Source: WJLY01 sp964562405 (lineage in GTDB: Bacteria > Joyebacterota > Joyebacteria > Joyebacterales > Joyebacteraceae). From it: a DNA stretch of 64,000 nt. The stretch is taken from assembly GCA_964562405.1 (NCBI GenBank), contig CAZLTC010000003.1:10356-74355 (forward strand), read 5' to 3'. Positions within the stretch are counted from its first letter, which is position 1. Each line of letters begins with the position of its first letter. Positions 8,776 to 17,512 of the stretch are shown here, piece by piece. Both the position numbers and the translations under genes were made by a program. The notes beneath the pieces are model-generated. The model did no database searches and was not told where the DNA came from. It worked only from the letters and a program-made list of their open reading frames with translations.

Positions 8776-11700
8776 CTAGTTGCGCTCCCCTATGAGGACG
8801 AACGCGGACCAGAAGTACGGGTGTTCGTATGGGTGGTAGCCTTCTTCGTCGGTGTACGAGCGAAGCCAGGCCTTGGCCTCGCGGAGCGCGTCGGCCTTGC
8901 TCATTCTGAGGCCCGGTTCACCGCCGCGCTCGTCGGTGTAGGCCCCGAGCCTGTTCTCGTAGAACCGGCGCATGAGAAGCGAGGTTGCCGTGTCCTCGAC
9001 CTTCCAGAGGCTCACGAGCATGCCGCGAGCGCCGGCCTGAAGGAACGCGTGGGCGAACCCTATGTACCCCTCGCCGACGACCTCCTTGCCGAGGGCTGTC
9101 TCGCACGCGGAGAGCGTCACGAGGTCGCAGTCCAGACTCCACTCGCGAACGATCTCGCCCGCCGTCAGGAGCCCGTCGTAGATGCGACGGCCGGCCAGCG
9201 CAGACTCGAGCGGGTCTGGAAGCCCGACCTGCGACAGCACGAGAGCCGACTGATCCGGCCGTTCATCGTCGACCAGCGCGTGAGTCGCCAGGTGGATGAT
9301 GCCATAGTCGCGGAGCGCATCCTCCGAAGCCAGCTCCACAAGCTCCTGCTCGGTGGCGTCCGGGCCCAGCAGCACCGTGGCGTCGTCAGACAGGGACGAA
9401 AGCGACAGGACCTCGGCCCTCGAACCGAGCAGGCGCGGCAGCCCGTCGACCGAGGCGCGCTGGGTTCCGGCGCCCCGTTCGGCTCCCCGCACGCCGTCGG
9501 CGTCGGGTGCACGACCATCGCGTTGCCCATCCTCAAGCTCCATCGCATCGAGGTCCGCCTCGGTGAACGGAGGATCGCCCACGAGCAGCATCGCGTCGGT
9601 CCTGCCCGCACTCTCACCGCGTTCCTCGAGCCAGGCGTAGACGGTGGCCGACGGCGCGTAGGAGACCGCGAACCTGTCCCCGACGAGGACACCGTCCGCA
9701 TCGACGAGCGTCTCGATGGGAAGCCCAAGCACCGCTCCCGACGGCAGGACGACCAGCTCCGCGGCTCCATCGAGCGCGGATGCGAGCGGCTCCAGGCGCT
9801 CGCGCCAGAGCGCCCGCGCGTCCCTGGAGAGCCCCGCGCCGGAAGACGACGGGTCGGAGAGCTGCTCGCGGTACTTCCCGTATTTCCTCTGAATCGACCG
9901 CACGGTCGCGCCGGAGGTGCTCCCACAACGTGCCCACGCGACCGATCCGCTGTTTCTGATCACGTAGCCCCACGACTCGACGTTGCCGTCCCCCACGTCG
10001 GCGTCTATCCATCCAACGATGGCCGTGGCCTTGTCCAACACGCTCTGTATCCGCTCCAGCGGGAACAGGTGTCCCTCAGTCACGGGATGCGACTCAGCAA
10101 GCCTGGCCTGGAAGACGCTCCAGTCGGCCTCGGTCTCGAGCAATCTGTGCCGCGTCTCCTCGGCAAGCCGCGCGGTCTCTCCCGTCGTGTCCGACGCCGC
10201 CGCGTCCGCGTAGGCGGCGAGTTCGCCATCCAACTCCGCCAGGGCCGACCTCAGAGAATCCTCGCGCGCAGACTCCGCGGGAGAGAGCACGCGCTCCTCC
10301 GCTGTCATGAGCAGGTCCGCGAGCGTGCGCGCCAGGGCTCTCTCCGCCGCCGGCCACGCGTCGTCGATCTTGCCCTGCTCGAGGCGAGAAACCGCCAGCG
10401 CGACGAGCGGCGGCCGGAGCCTGAGCGCCATCGTGGCGCTCGACATTCCTGCGCCCGCACGCAGCCTGGCCGCGTCATACGTCGTCGCGGCCTCCATCAG
10501 CGTCTGCTCGGCCGCGGCCGCGTCGCCCTCTCGCAATTCCAGATGCCCGATGCTGCTCAGGTTGTACGCCACCGCCGCGCTCTGCGTGCCCAGCGCCCGC
10601 GAGCGGATATCGAGCGCCTCGCGGTAGAGCGCAAGCGCTTCGTCCAGCCTGCCGACCTCCTCAAGGAGAGACGCCAGGTTCGAAAGGTCGGTGGCCACCT
10701 CAACGTGGTCGCTCCCCAGGAGCTCGCGGTGCATCGCGAGCGCCTCTCTGTAGAGCGGCTCGGCCTCCTCGTACTTGCCCGCGGCCTGAAGCGCATGGGC
10801 GAGCCCGGTAAGGCTGACCGCAACCTCGGGGTGTCGGTCGCCGAAGGCCTTGCGCCGGATCTCCAGCGACTCACGGAAGAGCGGCTCCGCTCCAGCGTAG
10901 TCGCCCTCGCTCTCCAGCGTGTGCGCGAGATTGTGGAGCGCGAACGCGAGGTCGGGGTGGTCGTTGCCGAGCGTGGCGCGATAGATCTCGACCGCCTGCC
11001 TGTGAAACTCCTCGGCCTCCGAGTACTCGCCGCGGGCCGCTAGAAGAGCCCCCATGTTGCTCAACGAGAGCGCGACGTACGGATGCTCATTCCCAAGCAC
11101 GGCCTGCCAGATAGCAGTCGACCTGCGCAGGAACGGCTCGGCCGCGGCGTAGTCCATCCTGTCGTAGTAGAGGCTCGCCAGAGCGTTGAGGCTCGAAGCA
11201 ACGTCTGGGCTCTCCTCTCCCAGCGCGGCCCGCCGCACCTCGAGCGCGCGTAGCAGGTCGCGCTCAGCCTCGGGGTAGTCTCCGAGACGCTGGAGGAGCA
11301 TCCCAAGATTGGCGGTGATGGCGGCGACGTTGAGGTCGTCCTCCCCAAGCGCGTCGGTCAGGATGTCGAGGCCCTCGGTTATGTCCTCCTTGGCCTTCTC
11401 GAGGTCTCCCGTGGCTTCGTAGAGCATGCCGAGGTTGTTGAGCGTGGCGCCGACGTACGCGTGGTCGGGACCCAACAGCTCGCGCCTGACGTCGAGGGCA
11501 TCCAGGAACAGCGGCTCGGCCTGTTCGTACTCGCCGCCGTACTGCAGGAGCGACGCCAGCTCGTCCTCGGCTGCGGCCGTGGCGAGATGTCTGTTCCCGA
11601 AGTGCTTCCTGTACAGCGCCAGACGCCCGCGCGCGGCCTCCGCCCCCTCCTCGTATGACCCCTGCATCCAGGACTCCTCCATGGCAACGCCCAGGCTGTC

Positions 11701-12078
11701 TGCCCGCGCCAGCTCGGCCCGCGCGCCCTCCGGAAGACCGGCGGCGAACTGGAGCGTCTCGACTAGCTGCCGCGTATCCTCGACGTCCAGCACCGTAGCC
11801 TCTGCCTCGCCCCTCACAACCTCCAGTAGCTCGTTCGCCAGGGCCGCCGCGCCCGTGTAGTCGCCTGCCAGGCGCAGCCCCATGATCCTCTGCGAGAGAG
11901 CGTCCGGATCGGCGCACGTCGAGGCGCCGTCAGGCTCGACGGAGATGGAATCGGCGGCCGCGCCCTCCGACTCCACAGCGACACGCTCGTCCGAGCCCAC
12001 GGATGCGCACGGGGCAAAGAAGATGAGCGCGGCGACGGCAGCCGTCGCCGCGACGAAGGTCCGGGGTCGTGGCGTCAT
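8776..12078 (-). CDS. Exported TPR-CHAT caspase-like protease, paralogue 2
   Basis: An 1100-residue protein. The N-terminus is signal-like (FVAATAAVAALIFFAPC), possibly a non-standard lipobox ending at Cys. After an acidic linker, about nine 42-residue TPR units of the kinesin-light-chain type follow (pattern HPxVAxxLxNLxxL...GDYxxAExL). Next comes a helical linker, then a C-terminal CHAT domain (about 700-1100). The caspase-type dyad is intact: His933 in HLATHA and Cys992 in LSACETALG. The CHAT tail GEGYIGFAHAFLQAGARGMLVSLWKV and the terminal HPYFWSAFVLIG are canonical. Compared with its neighbour it has an extra ~35-residue charged loop before the His (see findings). CHAT proteins are proteases activated through partner domains. 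The start lies 16 bases after the previous gene, indicating an operon. Confidence 0.88.
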   Translation of the reverse strand: MTPRPRTFVAATAAVAALIFFAPCASVGSDERVAVESEGAAADSISVEPDGASTCADPDALSQRIMGLRLAGDYTGAAALANELLEVVRGEAEATVLDVEDTRQLVETLQFAAGLPEGARAELARADSLGVAMEESWMQGSYEEGAEAARGRLALYRKHFGNRHLATAAAEDELASLLQYGGEYEQAEPLFLDALDVRRELLGPDHAYVGATLNNLGMLYEATGDLEKAKEDITEGLDILTDALGEDDLNVAAITANLGMLLQRLGDYPEAERDLLRALEVRRAALGEESPDVASSLNALASLYYDRMDYAAAEPFLRRSTAIWQAVLGNEHPYVALSLSNMGALLAARGEYSEAEEFHRQAVEIYRATLGNDHPDLAFALHNLAHTLESEGDYAGAEPLFRESLEIRRKAFGDRHPEVAVSLTGLAHALQAAGKYEEAEPLYREALAMHRELLGSDHVEVATDLSNLASLLEEVGRLDEALALYREALDIRSRALGTQSAAVAYNLSSIGHLELREGDAAAAEQTLMEAATTYDAARLRAGAGMSSATMALRLRPPLVALAVSRLEQGKIDDAWPAAERALARTLADLLMTAEERVLSPAESAREDSLRSALAELDGELAAYADAAASDTTGETARLAEETRHRLLETEADWSVFQARLAESHPVTEGHLFPLERIQSVLDKATAIVGWIDADVGDGNVESWGYVIRNSGSVAWARCGSTSGATVRSIQRKYGKYREQLSDPSSSGAGLSRDARALWRERLEPLASALDGAAELVVLPSGAVLGLPIETLVDADGVLVGDRFAVSYAPSATVYAWLEERGESAGRTDAMLLVGDPPFTEADLDAMELEDGQRDGRAPDADGVRGAERGAGTQRASVDGLPRLLGSRAEVLSLSSLSDDATVLLGPDATEQELVELASEDALRDYGIIHLATHALVDDERPDQSALVLSQVGLPDPLESALAGRRIYDGLLTAGEIVREWSLDCDLVTLSACETALGKEVVGEGYIGFAHAFLQAGARGMLVSLWKVEDTATSLLMRRFYENRLGAYTDERGGEPGLRMSKADALREAKAWLRSYTDEEGYHPYEHPYFWSAFVLIGERN

Positions 12079-12094
12079 GGACTGAGCTTCCTCC

Positions 12095-15000
12095 CTAAGA
12101 CCGGTCCCCGATCAGCACGAACGCCGACCAGTAGAATGGATGATGGTACGGACGCCGGCCGGCCTCGTCCGCGTAGTCCCGAAGCCAGAGCTTGGCCTCC
12201 CTGAGCGCGTCGGCTTTCGCCATCGGTGCCGCGTCTGAACCGAACAGGTTCGCGTAGAACCGACGCATGAGCATCGAGGTAGCACGGTCCTCCACCTTCC
12301 ACAGGCTGACCAGCATGCTGCGCGCGCCCGCCTGCATGAATGCGTGTGACAGACCGATGTAGCCCTCACCTCCGGCCTCGCGCCCGAGCGCTGTTTCGCA
12401 TGCCGATAGAGTAACAAGGTCGGCGCTCAGGTTCCACCCTCTGACGATCTCCCGGGCGGTCAGGACGCCGTCGCAGACGCGCCGCCCCTCGGCCGCCGCC
12501 ACGACCGGGTCGGGAAGGTCCTCCTGCGACAGCACGAGCGAGGACAGTCCGGGCACGCGGTCGTCAACGTGCGCGTGCGTGGCGAGATGCACGATGCTCA
12601 GCTCGCCCAGGCGTCCCGAATCCGACAGCTCCTGTAACGCGGTCTCCGAGGCGTCGGCACCGAGAAGCACGAGCGGGTCGTTGACCACCTCTTCGATGGC
12701 GAGCACCTCATCGCGGCTCCCCGCGAGCCGCGGGAGCTTCCCCAGGAACGGAGGGTCGCCCAGGAGGAGAGAGCCGCGGCGACCCGAGACCCTCGTGTCG
12801 CGAGACCTGAGCCACGCGTACAGGGTGCACGACGGGACGTACGACATGGAGTAGCTCTCGCCCAGCGGCGCTCCGGCGTCCGCCACGAGCGCCTCCAGGG
12901 GCACCCCAAGCGATGGTCCCGAGGGGATCACCACGAGGTTCCGGACGCCAGCGAGCGCCTCCATGAGAGGTGCGAACCTGGCCTTCCAAAGCTCCGCCGC
13001 GTCGAGCTTGATGCCGAGCTCGGTCGATTCCGGATCGGACAGCTCTCGCGCGAATGCGGCGAAGACACTCTCCGTCGTCGAACCGGACCCTTCCGGCGGA
13101 CCAAGGTGCACCCAGAAGACCGGACCGTCGTCTCGGACCACGTAGCCCCACGACTCCTGGGCGCCACGCCCGTGCTCGACGTCGATCCACCCGACGATCG
13201 CGATCTTGGAGTCGAGCGCACGCTGGACCTCAGAAAGCCCCAGAGCGCTCCCTCCCGTGACCGGATGCCTCTCCGACATCTCACGCTGGAAGGCGCTCCA
13301 GTCTGCCTCTGCATCCAGAAGCCTGGTGCGCGCCACTGCGGCGGACACCCGCGCGACGGCCGAATCGCCGGAGGCCCCGCTCAGACGGTACGCGGAGAAC
13401 TCCGCCTCGCAGTCCGCAAGCACGCTTCTCAAGGACTCCTCACGGGCCGACTCGGTCCCGCTCAGGTCGCGGACCGACGCCTCGGTAAGAAGGTCCGTGA
13501 GCGTTCTGGCCAGCGCCTTCTCTGCTGCGGGCCAGGCCTCGTCAATCTTGCCGAGACCCAGTTTGACCTCTGCGAGGTCTGCATACGGACTGTCAAGGAA
13601 CGTCGCGCGGGAGACGCCGGTGCCCACGCGGAGCCGCGCTGCGTCGTAGACCGCACAGGCCCTCTCGAGCACCGGCTCGGCCCCCTCGTAGTCACCGCCG
13701 GCCTTCAGCGACACTCCCAACCTGTGCAGCGTGGCCGCGACGTGCGGGTGCTCCTGGCCCAGAACTGAACGGCGGATGTCGAGCGAGCGGCGGTAGAGCG
13801 AGTCCGCCGCGGAGTAGTTCCCAGTAAGGTACCTGACCTCAGCCAGCGTAAAGAGGTTCGTCGCAGTGTCCGGGTGACGCTTGCCCAGAAGCGCGGTCCT
13901 CATTTCGAGAGCCTCCGTCAACGTCGCGAGGGCGGCGTCGAGGTCGCCCTTCGCCTTCTGGAGAACTCCCAGATTGTAGAGGCTCGATGCCACGATCGGG
14001 TGTTCGCCGCCGAAAAGCCTGCGGCGCATCGCGAGCGCCTGTTCGTAGAGCGGCTCCGCGCCAACGTAGTTGTCCTGCGCGTAGAGCGTGGCCGCCAGAT
14101 TGTTCAGGCTCTGGGCGACGTCGGGATGCTCGTCGCCCAGCACCGATCGTCGGAGAGCGAGCGCCTCGCGGAACAGGGGCTCCGCCTCTCCGTAACTCCC
14201 CTGAGAATAGAGAAAGGCCGCGAGGTTGTTGACGCTCTGGGCGACCGCGGGATGGCCCTCACTGAGCCGGCGACGCCTGACGGCCAGCCCGGCCCTGTAG
14301 AGCGGTTCGGCGGCGGCGTAGTCCCCGCGGTCCTTCAGCACCGCGGCGAGCGCGTTCATGGCCTCCGCGGCCTCCAGGCTATCGTCGCCGAACTCGCCGC
14401 GGCGGACCGCGAGAACCTCTCTATAGAGAGGCTCCGCGCCCGCGTAGTCCCCGCGAGCCCGTCTGACGCCGGCCAGGTTGAGGAGACACGAGACCGTCAC
14501 CGGGTCGCTCTCGCCGAACGCCGCGGTCAGGAGCCCCAGCGCCTCCTGCAGAAGCGCCTCCGCCGCCTCGTAGTCTCCCTGCGAGTAGCGCAGCGATGCA
14601 GCGTTGTTGATCGCGAGCGCCACCTCAGGATGTCCCTCTCCCAGAGCCGCGCGCTTGAGCTCCAGCGACTCCCTGAAGAGAGCCTCGGCGCCGGGAAGGT
14701 CTCCCCCGGCGGCAGTGAGAGCAGCGAGGTTGTTGAGCGTCGTCGCAACCTCATAGTGGTCGGGTCCGAGCACGCTCCGGCGCAGTCCGAGTTCCCTCTC
14801 GAGCACCTCCGCGCCGTCCGAGAAGCGGCCGGCGCCCCAGAGGACCTCCCCCTCACGCGCCAGGCTGTCGGCCCGCGCCAGCAATGCCCGCTCTTCCTCG
14901 GGCAGTGCCGATGCGAACCTCATCGTCTCGAGCACGCGCTCCGCATCCTGAACCTCGTAGTCGGCGACCAGCGAATCGGCGCGAACGATCTCAACGATCT

Positions 15001-15166
15001 CGGCCGCCAGCTCGGCCGCGGACGAGAAGTCCCCCTCTACCCTGAGGACCTCTATCCTGTCCTCAAGGGCGGAGCGGTCCTCCAATGTGTCGTCGGAGGC
15101 GCAGGCGAGCGCGGAGACGCACACCAGGACCACTACGATGATCTGGCGGGTCGCATTCGTTACCAT
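12095..15166 (-). CDS. Exported TPR-CHAT caspase-like protease, paralogue 1
   Basis: A 1023-residue protein. The ATG at 15166-15164 is preceded by GGAGG at 6 bases. The leader QIIVVVLVCVSALAC followed by ASDD looks like a lipoprotein signal with a slightly atypical lipobox, which would anchor it in the envelope. Nine kinesin-light-chain-like TPR units follow (HYEVA, HPEVA, ... HPHVA at the start of each). A linker and a CHAT domain complete it. His864 (HLATHA) and Cys923 (LSACETALG) form the expected dyad, with the same 59-residue spacing as in the paralogue. The C-terminus HPFYWSAFVLIG is typical. TPRs probably bind the substrate or regulator. It is the first gene of the cluster; a 94-base gap separates it from a methyltransferase gene on the same strand. 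Confidence 0.88.
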   Translation of the reverse strand: MVTNATRQIIVVVLVCVSALACASDDTLEDRSALEDRIEVLRVEGDFSSAAELAAEIVEIVRADSLVADYEVQDAERVLETMRFASALPEEERALLARADSLAREGEVLWGAGRFSDGAEVLERELGLRRSVLGPDHYEVATTLNNLAALTAAGGDLPGAEALFRESLELKRAALGEGHPEVALAINNAASLRYSQGDYEAAEALLQEALGLLTAAFGESDPVTVSCLLNLAGVRRARGDYAGAEPLYREVLAVRRGEFGDDSLEAAEAMNALAAVLKDRGDYAAAEPLYRAGLAVRRRRLSEGHPAVAQSVNNLAAFLYSQGSYGEAEPLFREALALRRSVLGDEHPDVAQSLNNLAATLYAQDNYVGAEPLYEQALAMRRRLFGGEHPIVASSLYNLGVLQKAKGDLDAALATLTEALEMRTALLGKRHPDTATNLFTLAEVRYLTGNYSAADSLYRRSLDIRRSVLGQEHPHVAATLHRLGVSLKAGGDYEGAEPVLERACAVYDAARLRVGTGVSRATFLDSPYADLAEVKLGLGKIDEAWPAAEKALARTLTDLLTEASVRDLSGTESAREESLRSVLADCEAEFSAYRLSGASGDSAVARVSAAVARTRLLDAEADWSAFQREMSERHPVTGGSALGLSEVQRALDSKIAIVGWIDVEHGRGAQESWGYVVRDDGPVFWVHLGPPEGSGSTTESVFAAFARELSDPESTELGIKLDAAELWKARFAPLMEALAGVRNLVVIPSGPSLGVPLEALVADAGAPLGESYSMSYVPSCTLYAWLRSRDTRVSGRRGSLLLGDPPFLGKLPRLAGSRDEVLAIEEVVNDPLVLLGADASETALQELSDSGRLGELSIVHLATHAHVDDRVPGLSSLVLSQEDLPDPVVAAAEGRRVCDGVLTAREIVRGWNLSADLVTLSACETALGREAGGEGYIGLSHAFMQAGARSMLVSLWKVEDRATSMLMRRFYANLFGSDAAPMAKADALREAKLWLRDYADEAGRRPYHHPFYWSAFVLIGDRS

Positions 15167-15260
15167 GGCGGGCCTCCATTGCGAGCGAGGCGAACACTAA
15201 TGTGAACTCGCTTGCTGCCCGATACCCGAAGACGACCGTGGGCCGGGCACGCCCCCCTAC

Positions 15261-16013
15261 TCAGGAACGCCCGCGGTGTTTGGCCACGACGATGATGTTC
15301 TCGCTGGAGTCGGTGTATGAGGAAAGATCGAAGTCGCCGTAGAGGTTGCTGATCTCGAGGCCTGCGTACTCGAACGCTTCCTCGATCGCCTCGACGGTCA
15401 CGACGGCGCCGCTGTCGCTCTCCTTGATGGTGACGATCGAGGTCCTGCCTGGGATGTGTTCCTTGAAGAGCAGATCGTACGAGACGGTGTCCGTCGCTTC
15501 GTCGTAGGTCTGGGCGATGAAGCGTATAACGATGCGGCCCCCGGCAAGCTCCCGCCTCTCGGGACCGAGGACCCTGGTCTGTCTCAGGGCGGACGGCGAC
15601 GCGATGTCAAAGGCGAAGACGCCGTCCTCGGCCAGATGCCTGGCCGCGTTGTGGAATATGCCGCGCAGGTCGTCGACCGTACCTGCCTGCACCGCTCCCG
15701 ACGCCGAGTAGACGAACCCGAACTCCTCCTCGAGATCGAACGACAGCATGTCCGCCAGGAGCAGTCTGCAGCGACCGCTGACGTCGGCGTACAGCTCGCG
15801 GCGCTTGCGCTTTGCCTCGCGCAGCATGGCGATCGAGTTGTCGATCCCCACCACGTCCCTACGCAGGTTCGCGATCTCGAGGAGCACGCGACCGGTGCCC
15901 ACGCCCAACTCCAGGACCTTCCCGGTGGTCCGGCCGGCGAGGTCCAGGTAGAACTGCAGGTTGCCCTTCGTGTCGAAGCTGTCGTAGTACTCCGCCGTGT
16001 CATCGTAGCCCAT
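15261..16013 (-). CDS. Class I SAM-dependent methyltransferase
   Basis: A 250-residue protein. The start is ATG 16013-16011 with GGAGGGG upstream; the 17-codon extension is rejected. Motif I LELGVGTGRV (about residues 34-43) binds S-adenosylmethionine. VVGIDNSIAML carries the acidic residue that contacts the ribose, and LLLADMLSFDL is the post-motif segment. The C-terminal beta-rich part (RIVIRFIAQTYDEATDTVSYDLLF; TVEAIEEAFEYAGLEI) matches Methyltransf_25-type small-molecule methylases. The substrate is unknown. It is cytoplasmic, with no signal. It could share transcription with the TPR-CHAT genes downstream (94-base gap), but no functional link is evident. Confidence 0.82.
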   Translation of the reverse strand: MGYDDTAEYYDSFDTKGNLQFYLDLAGRTTGKVLELGVGTGRVLLEIANLRRDVVGIDNSIAMLREAKRKRRELYADVSGRCRLLLADMLSFDLEEEFGFVYSASGAVQAGTVDDLRGIFHNAARHLAEDGVFAFDIASPSALRQTRVLGPERRELAGGRIVIRFIAQTYDEATDTVSYDLLFKEHIPGRTSIVTIKESDSGAVVTVEAIEEAFEYAGLEISNLYGDFDLSSYTDSSENIIVVAKHRGRS

Positions 16014-16188
16014 GTGCTCCCCTCCACGCAGTCCTCTCCAGAATAGCACTTTGCCGAAGGACATTCACCATCTTCGCCAGTGTGCCGCTCTCGACAGCAA
16101 CGGTCTGGGATTGTACGCTCTTCGATATCGACTGGCCAACAACATGCTGAGGCGTCCTTCATGAACATAGCACGGAGGTGAGAAGCAA
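16014..16188. promoter_or_regulatory. Divergent intergenic region, methyltransferase / yjbQ
   Basis: A 175-base spacer between divergent genes, presumably holding both promoters. The GGAGGT at 16174-16179 serves the rightward gene. I saw no confident promoter boxes or operator palindrome. Confidence 0.3.
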
Positions 16189-16608
16189 TTGCCTGTGGTG
16201 ACAGCCACCATCAGCGCGCGCACGCGCGGCGACGGCGATGCGATCGACATCACGATGGACCTGGCCGAGGCAGTCAGGGAGAGCGGTCTACTGGACGGCG
16301 TGGCCACGCTTTTCATCGGCGGTTCCACGGCGGCGATCACCACCATCGAGTATGAGCCTGGCGCCGTGTGCGATCTCCAATCCGTCTTCGAGGAGCTAGC
16401 TCCCAGGGACCGGGACTGGAAGCACCACCTTCGCTGGGGCGACCACAACGGCCACAGCCACGTCAGGGCTGCCATGCTCGGACCAAGCCTCTCGGTCCCC
16501 TTCGTAGGCCAGGAGCTGTCACTCGGAACGTGGCAGCAGGTGGTGCTGGTGGATTTCGACTGCAGGCCAAGGACACGCGAGGTCGTCGTACAGATGATCG
16601 GAGAGTGA
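16189..16608 (+). CDS. yjbQ: YjbQ/UPF0047 family protein
   Basis: A 139-residue protein of the YjbQ family (secondary thiamine-phosphate synthase-like). It is a compact trimeric beta protein with a proposed metal or phosphate site. The conserved signature is near complete: GDHNGHSHVRAAMLG (about residues 84-98), then VPFVGQELSLGTWQQVVLVDFD and the closing RTREVVVQMIGE. His and Asp residues in GDHNGHSH are the family's predicted active site. The start is TTG 16189, because GGAGGT lies nine bases upstream; a GTG two codons later is possible. The cellular role of the family is poorly defined. Confidence 0.88.
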   Translation: MPVVTATISARTRGDGDAIDITMDLAEAVRESGLLDGVATLFIGGSTAAITTIEYEPGAVCDLQSVFEELAPRDRDWKHHLRWGDHNGHSHVRAAMLGPSLSVPFVGQELSLGTWQQVVLVDFDCRPRTREVVVQMIGE

Positions 16609-16636
16609 CGTCGGGACGGGCGGCACACAAGAGAAC

Positions 16637-16658
16637 GGGCCGCCACATCCGGCGGCCC
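16637..16658. terminator. Hairpin between converging genes
   Basis: A perfect 8-bp stem, GGGCCGCC (16637-16644) and GGCGGCCC (16651-16658), with a 6-base loop. There is no good U-tract on either side. It lies between the converging yjbQ and lamin-tail genes and is a plausible terminator for yjbQ. Confidence 0.5.
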
Positions 16659-16731
16659 CTCGTCATGCCGTTCATGCCGTTCCCGGGGCCCACCACGCCG
16701 CGCGTGAGCCATGCGGGCAGGCCGAACGCCC

Positions 16732-17325
16732 CTACTTGCGGTAGAGTGCCTTTATGGTGGACCAGGTCTCTATGTCAGTGTCGGATGGCAGCCTGGGATC
16801 GTACCCGGGGGTGCCGTGGTCGCCCGCCCCGAAGGTGTTCTCGGTCTCGGTCTGCCAGCAGGCCCCCGAGTTGTTGTCCCCACACCAGTCGTAGTACAAC
16901 GCCACGCCGTTAGGAATGCTCGACCAGCCGTTCGTGCCTGGGGTCCATTCCACCTCGTCGACGAGCTGGGCCAGTTCGTCATAGATGACTATCTCGTCAT
17001 CGGAGTTGCCCAGATAGAAGCCGCTGCACTCGTAGTCGAGGTCCACGCCGCCGTTGAGGGCCGGGTCTGCGTTCTTCCCGAATACGACGAACCCTCCGGC
17101 CGGCACGATGACGTGCTCGGTCACTTCGCAGTCATCGGTGTCGAGGTCGATGATGTGGTACCCGTACATGTCGATCGGCGCGGGCCCCTCGTTGTAGATC
17201 TCGAACCACTCACCGTACGTGTCCGAAACCGCGGACGGGTTCGGCATGATCTCGGTGATGACGAGCTCCGCTCCGGCGGGGAGAACGCACAGTGCGAGCA
17301 CTGCGGCGATAACAATCCCCCTCAT
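16732..17325 (-). CDS. Exported lamin-tail-domain (LTD) protein
   Basis: A 197-residue protein. The start is ATG 17325-17323, with AAGGAGG upstream, followed by a signal peptide (MRGIVIAAVLALCVLPAGA). The whole mature part is a lamin tail domain, an immunoglobulin-like beta fold: LVITEIMPNP, GEWFEIYNEGPAPIDMYGY, IVPAGGFVVFG, LGNSDDEIVIYD, ENTFGAGDHGTPG. Bacterial LTD proteins are secreted and usually carry binding or surface functions. After the domain comes a short tail ending TWSTIKALYRK, which may be a sorting or processing tail (see findings). There is no enzyme motif. It is monocistronic, with its own upstream region. Confidence 0.82.
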   Translation of the reverse strand: MRGIVIAAVLALCVLPAGAELVITEIMPNPSAVSDTYGEWFEIYNEGPAPIDMYGYHIIDLDTDDCEVTEHVIVPAGGFVVFGKNADPALNGGVDLDYECSGFYLGNSDDEIVIYDELAQLVDEVEWTPGTNGWSSIPNGVALYYDWCGDNNSGACWQTETENTFGAGDHGTPGYDPRLPSDTDIETWSTIKALYRK

Positions 17326-17512
17326 CCTGCCTCCTTCCCTCGCACGCGCTGGACGAACGGGGAGCGCGCGAGCCCCGCTCACTTCCATACATTAGTATAC
17401 CATGTTCCGGCTTGTCAAGCACGCGCGGGCCTCAGCAGAGGCCATTGCCCCGAACGGGCCCGCCCTGCTATCATCCGCGTGTTAGGGCCTTTCCAGCTCA
17501 ACGGGAGAACCC
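17326..17512. promoter_or_regulatory. Divergent intergenic region, LTD protein / epimerase
   Basis: A 187-base spacer. On the minus strand a TTGACA (17418-17413) is followed by AT-rich TATACT (17399-17394, 13-base spacing) and, 18 bases from the -35, TAATGT. One of these is the likely promoter of the LTD gene. The rightward gene has a GGGAGA just before its ATG. Confidence 0.4.

Noticed and set aside
8821..11043. A 740-codon open frame on the plus strand, opposite the second TPR-CHAT gene
   Set aside because: It is an antisense shadow produced by GC-rich codon bias. It has no domain or ribosome-binding site, whereas the minus strand has clear TPR and CHAT motifs.
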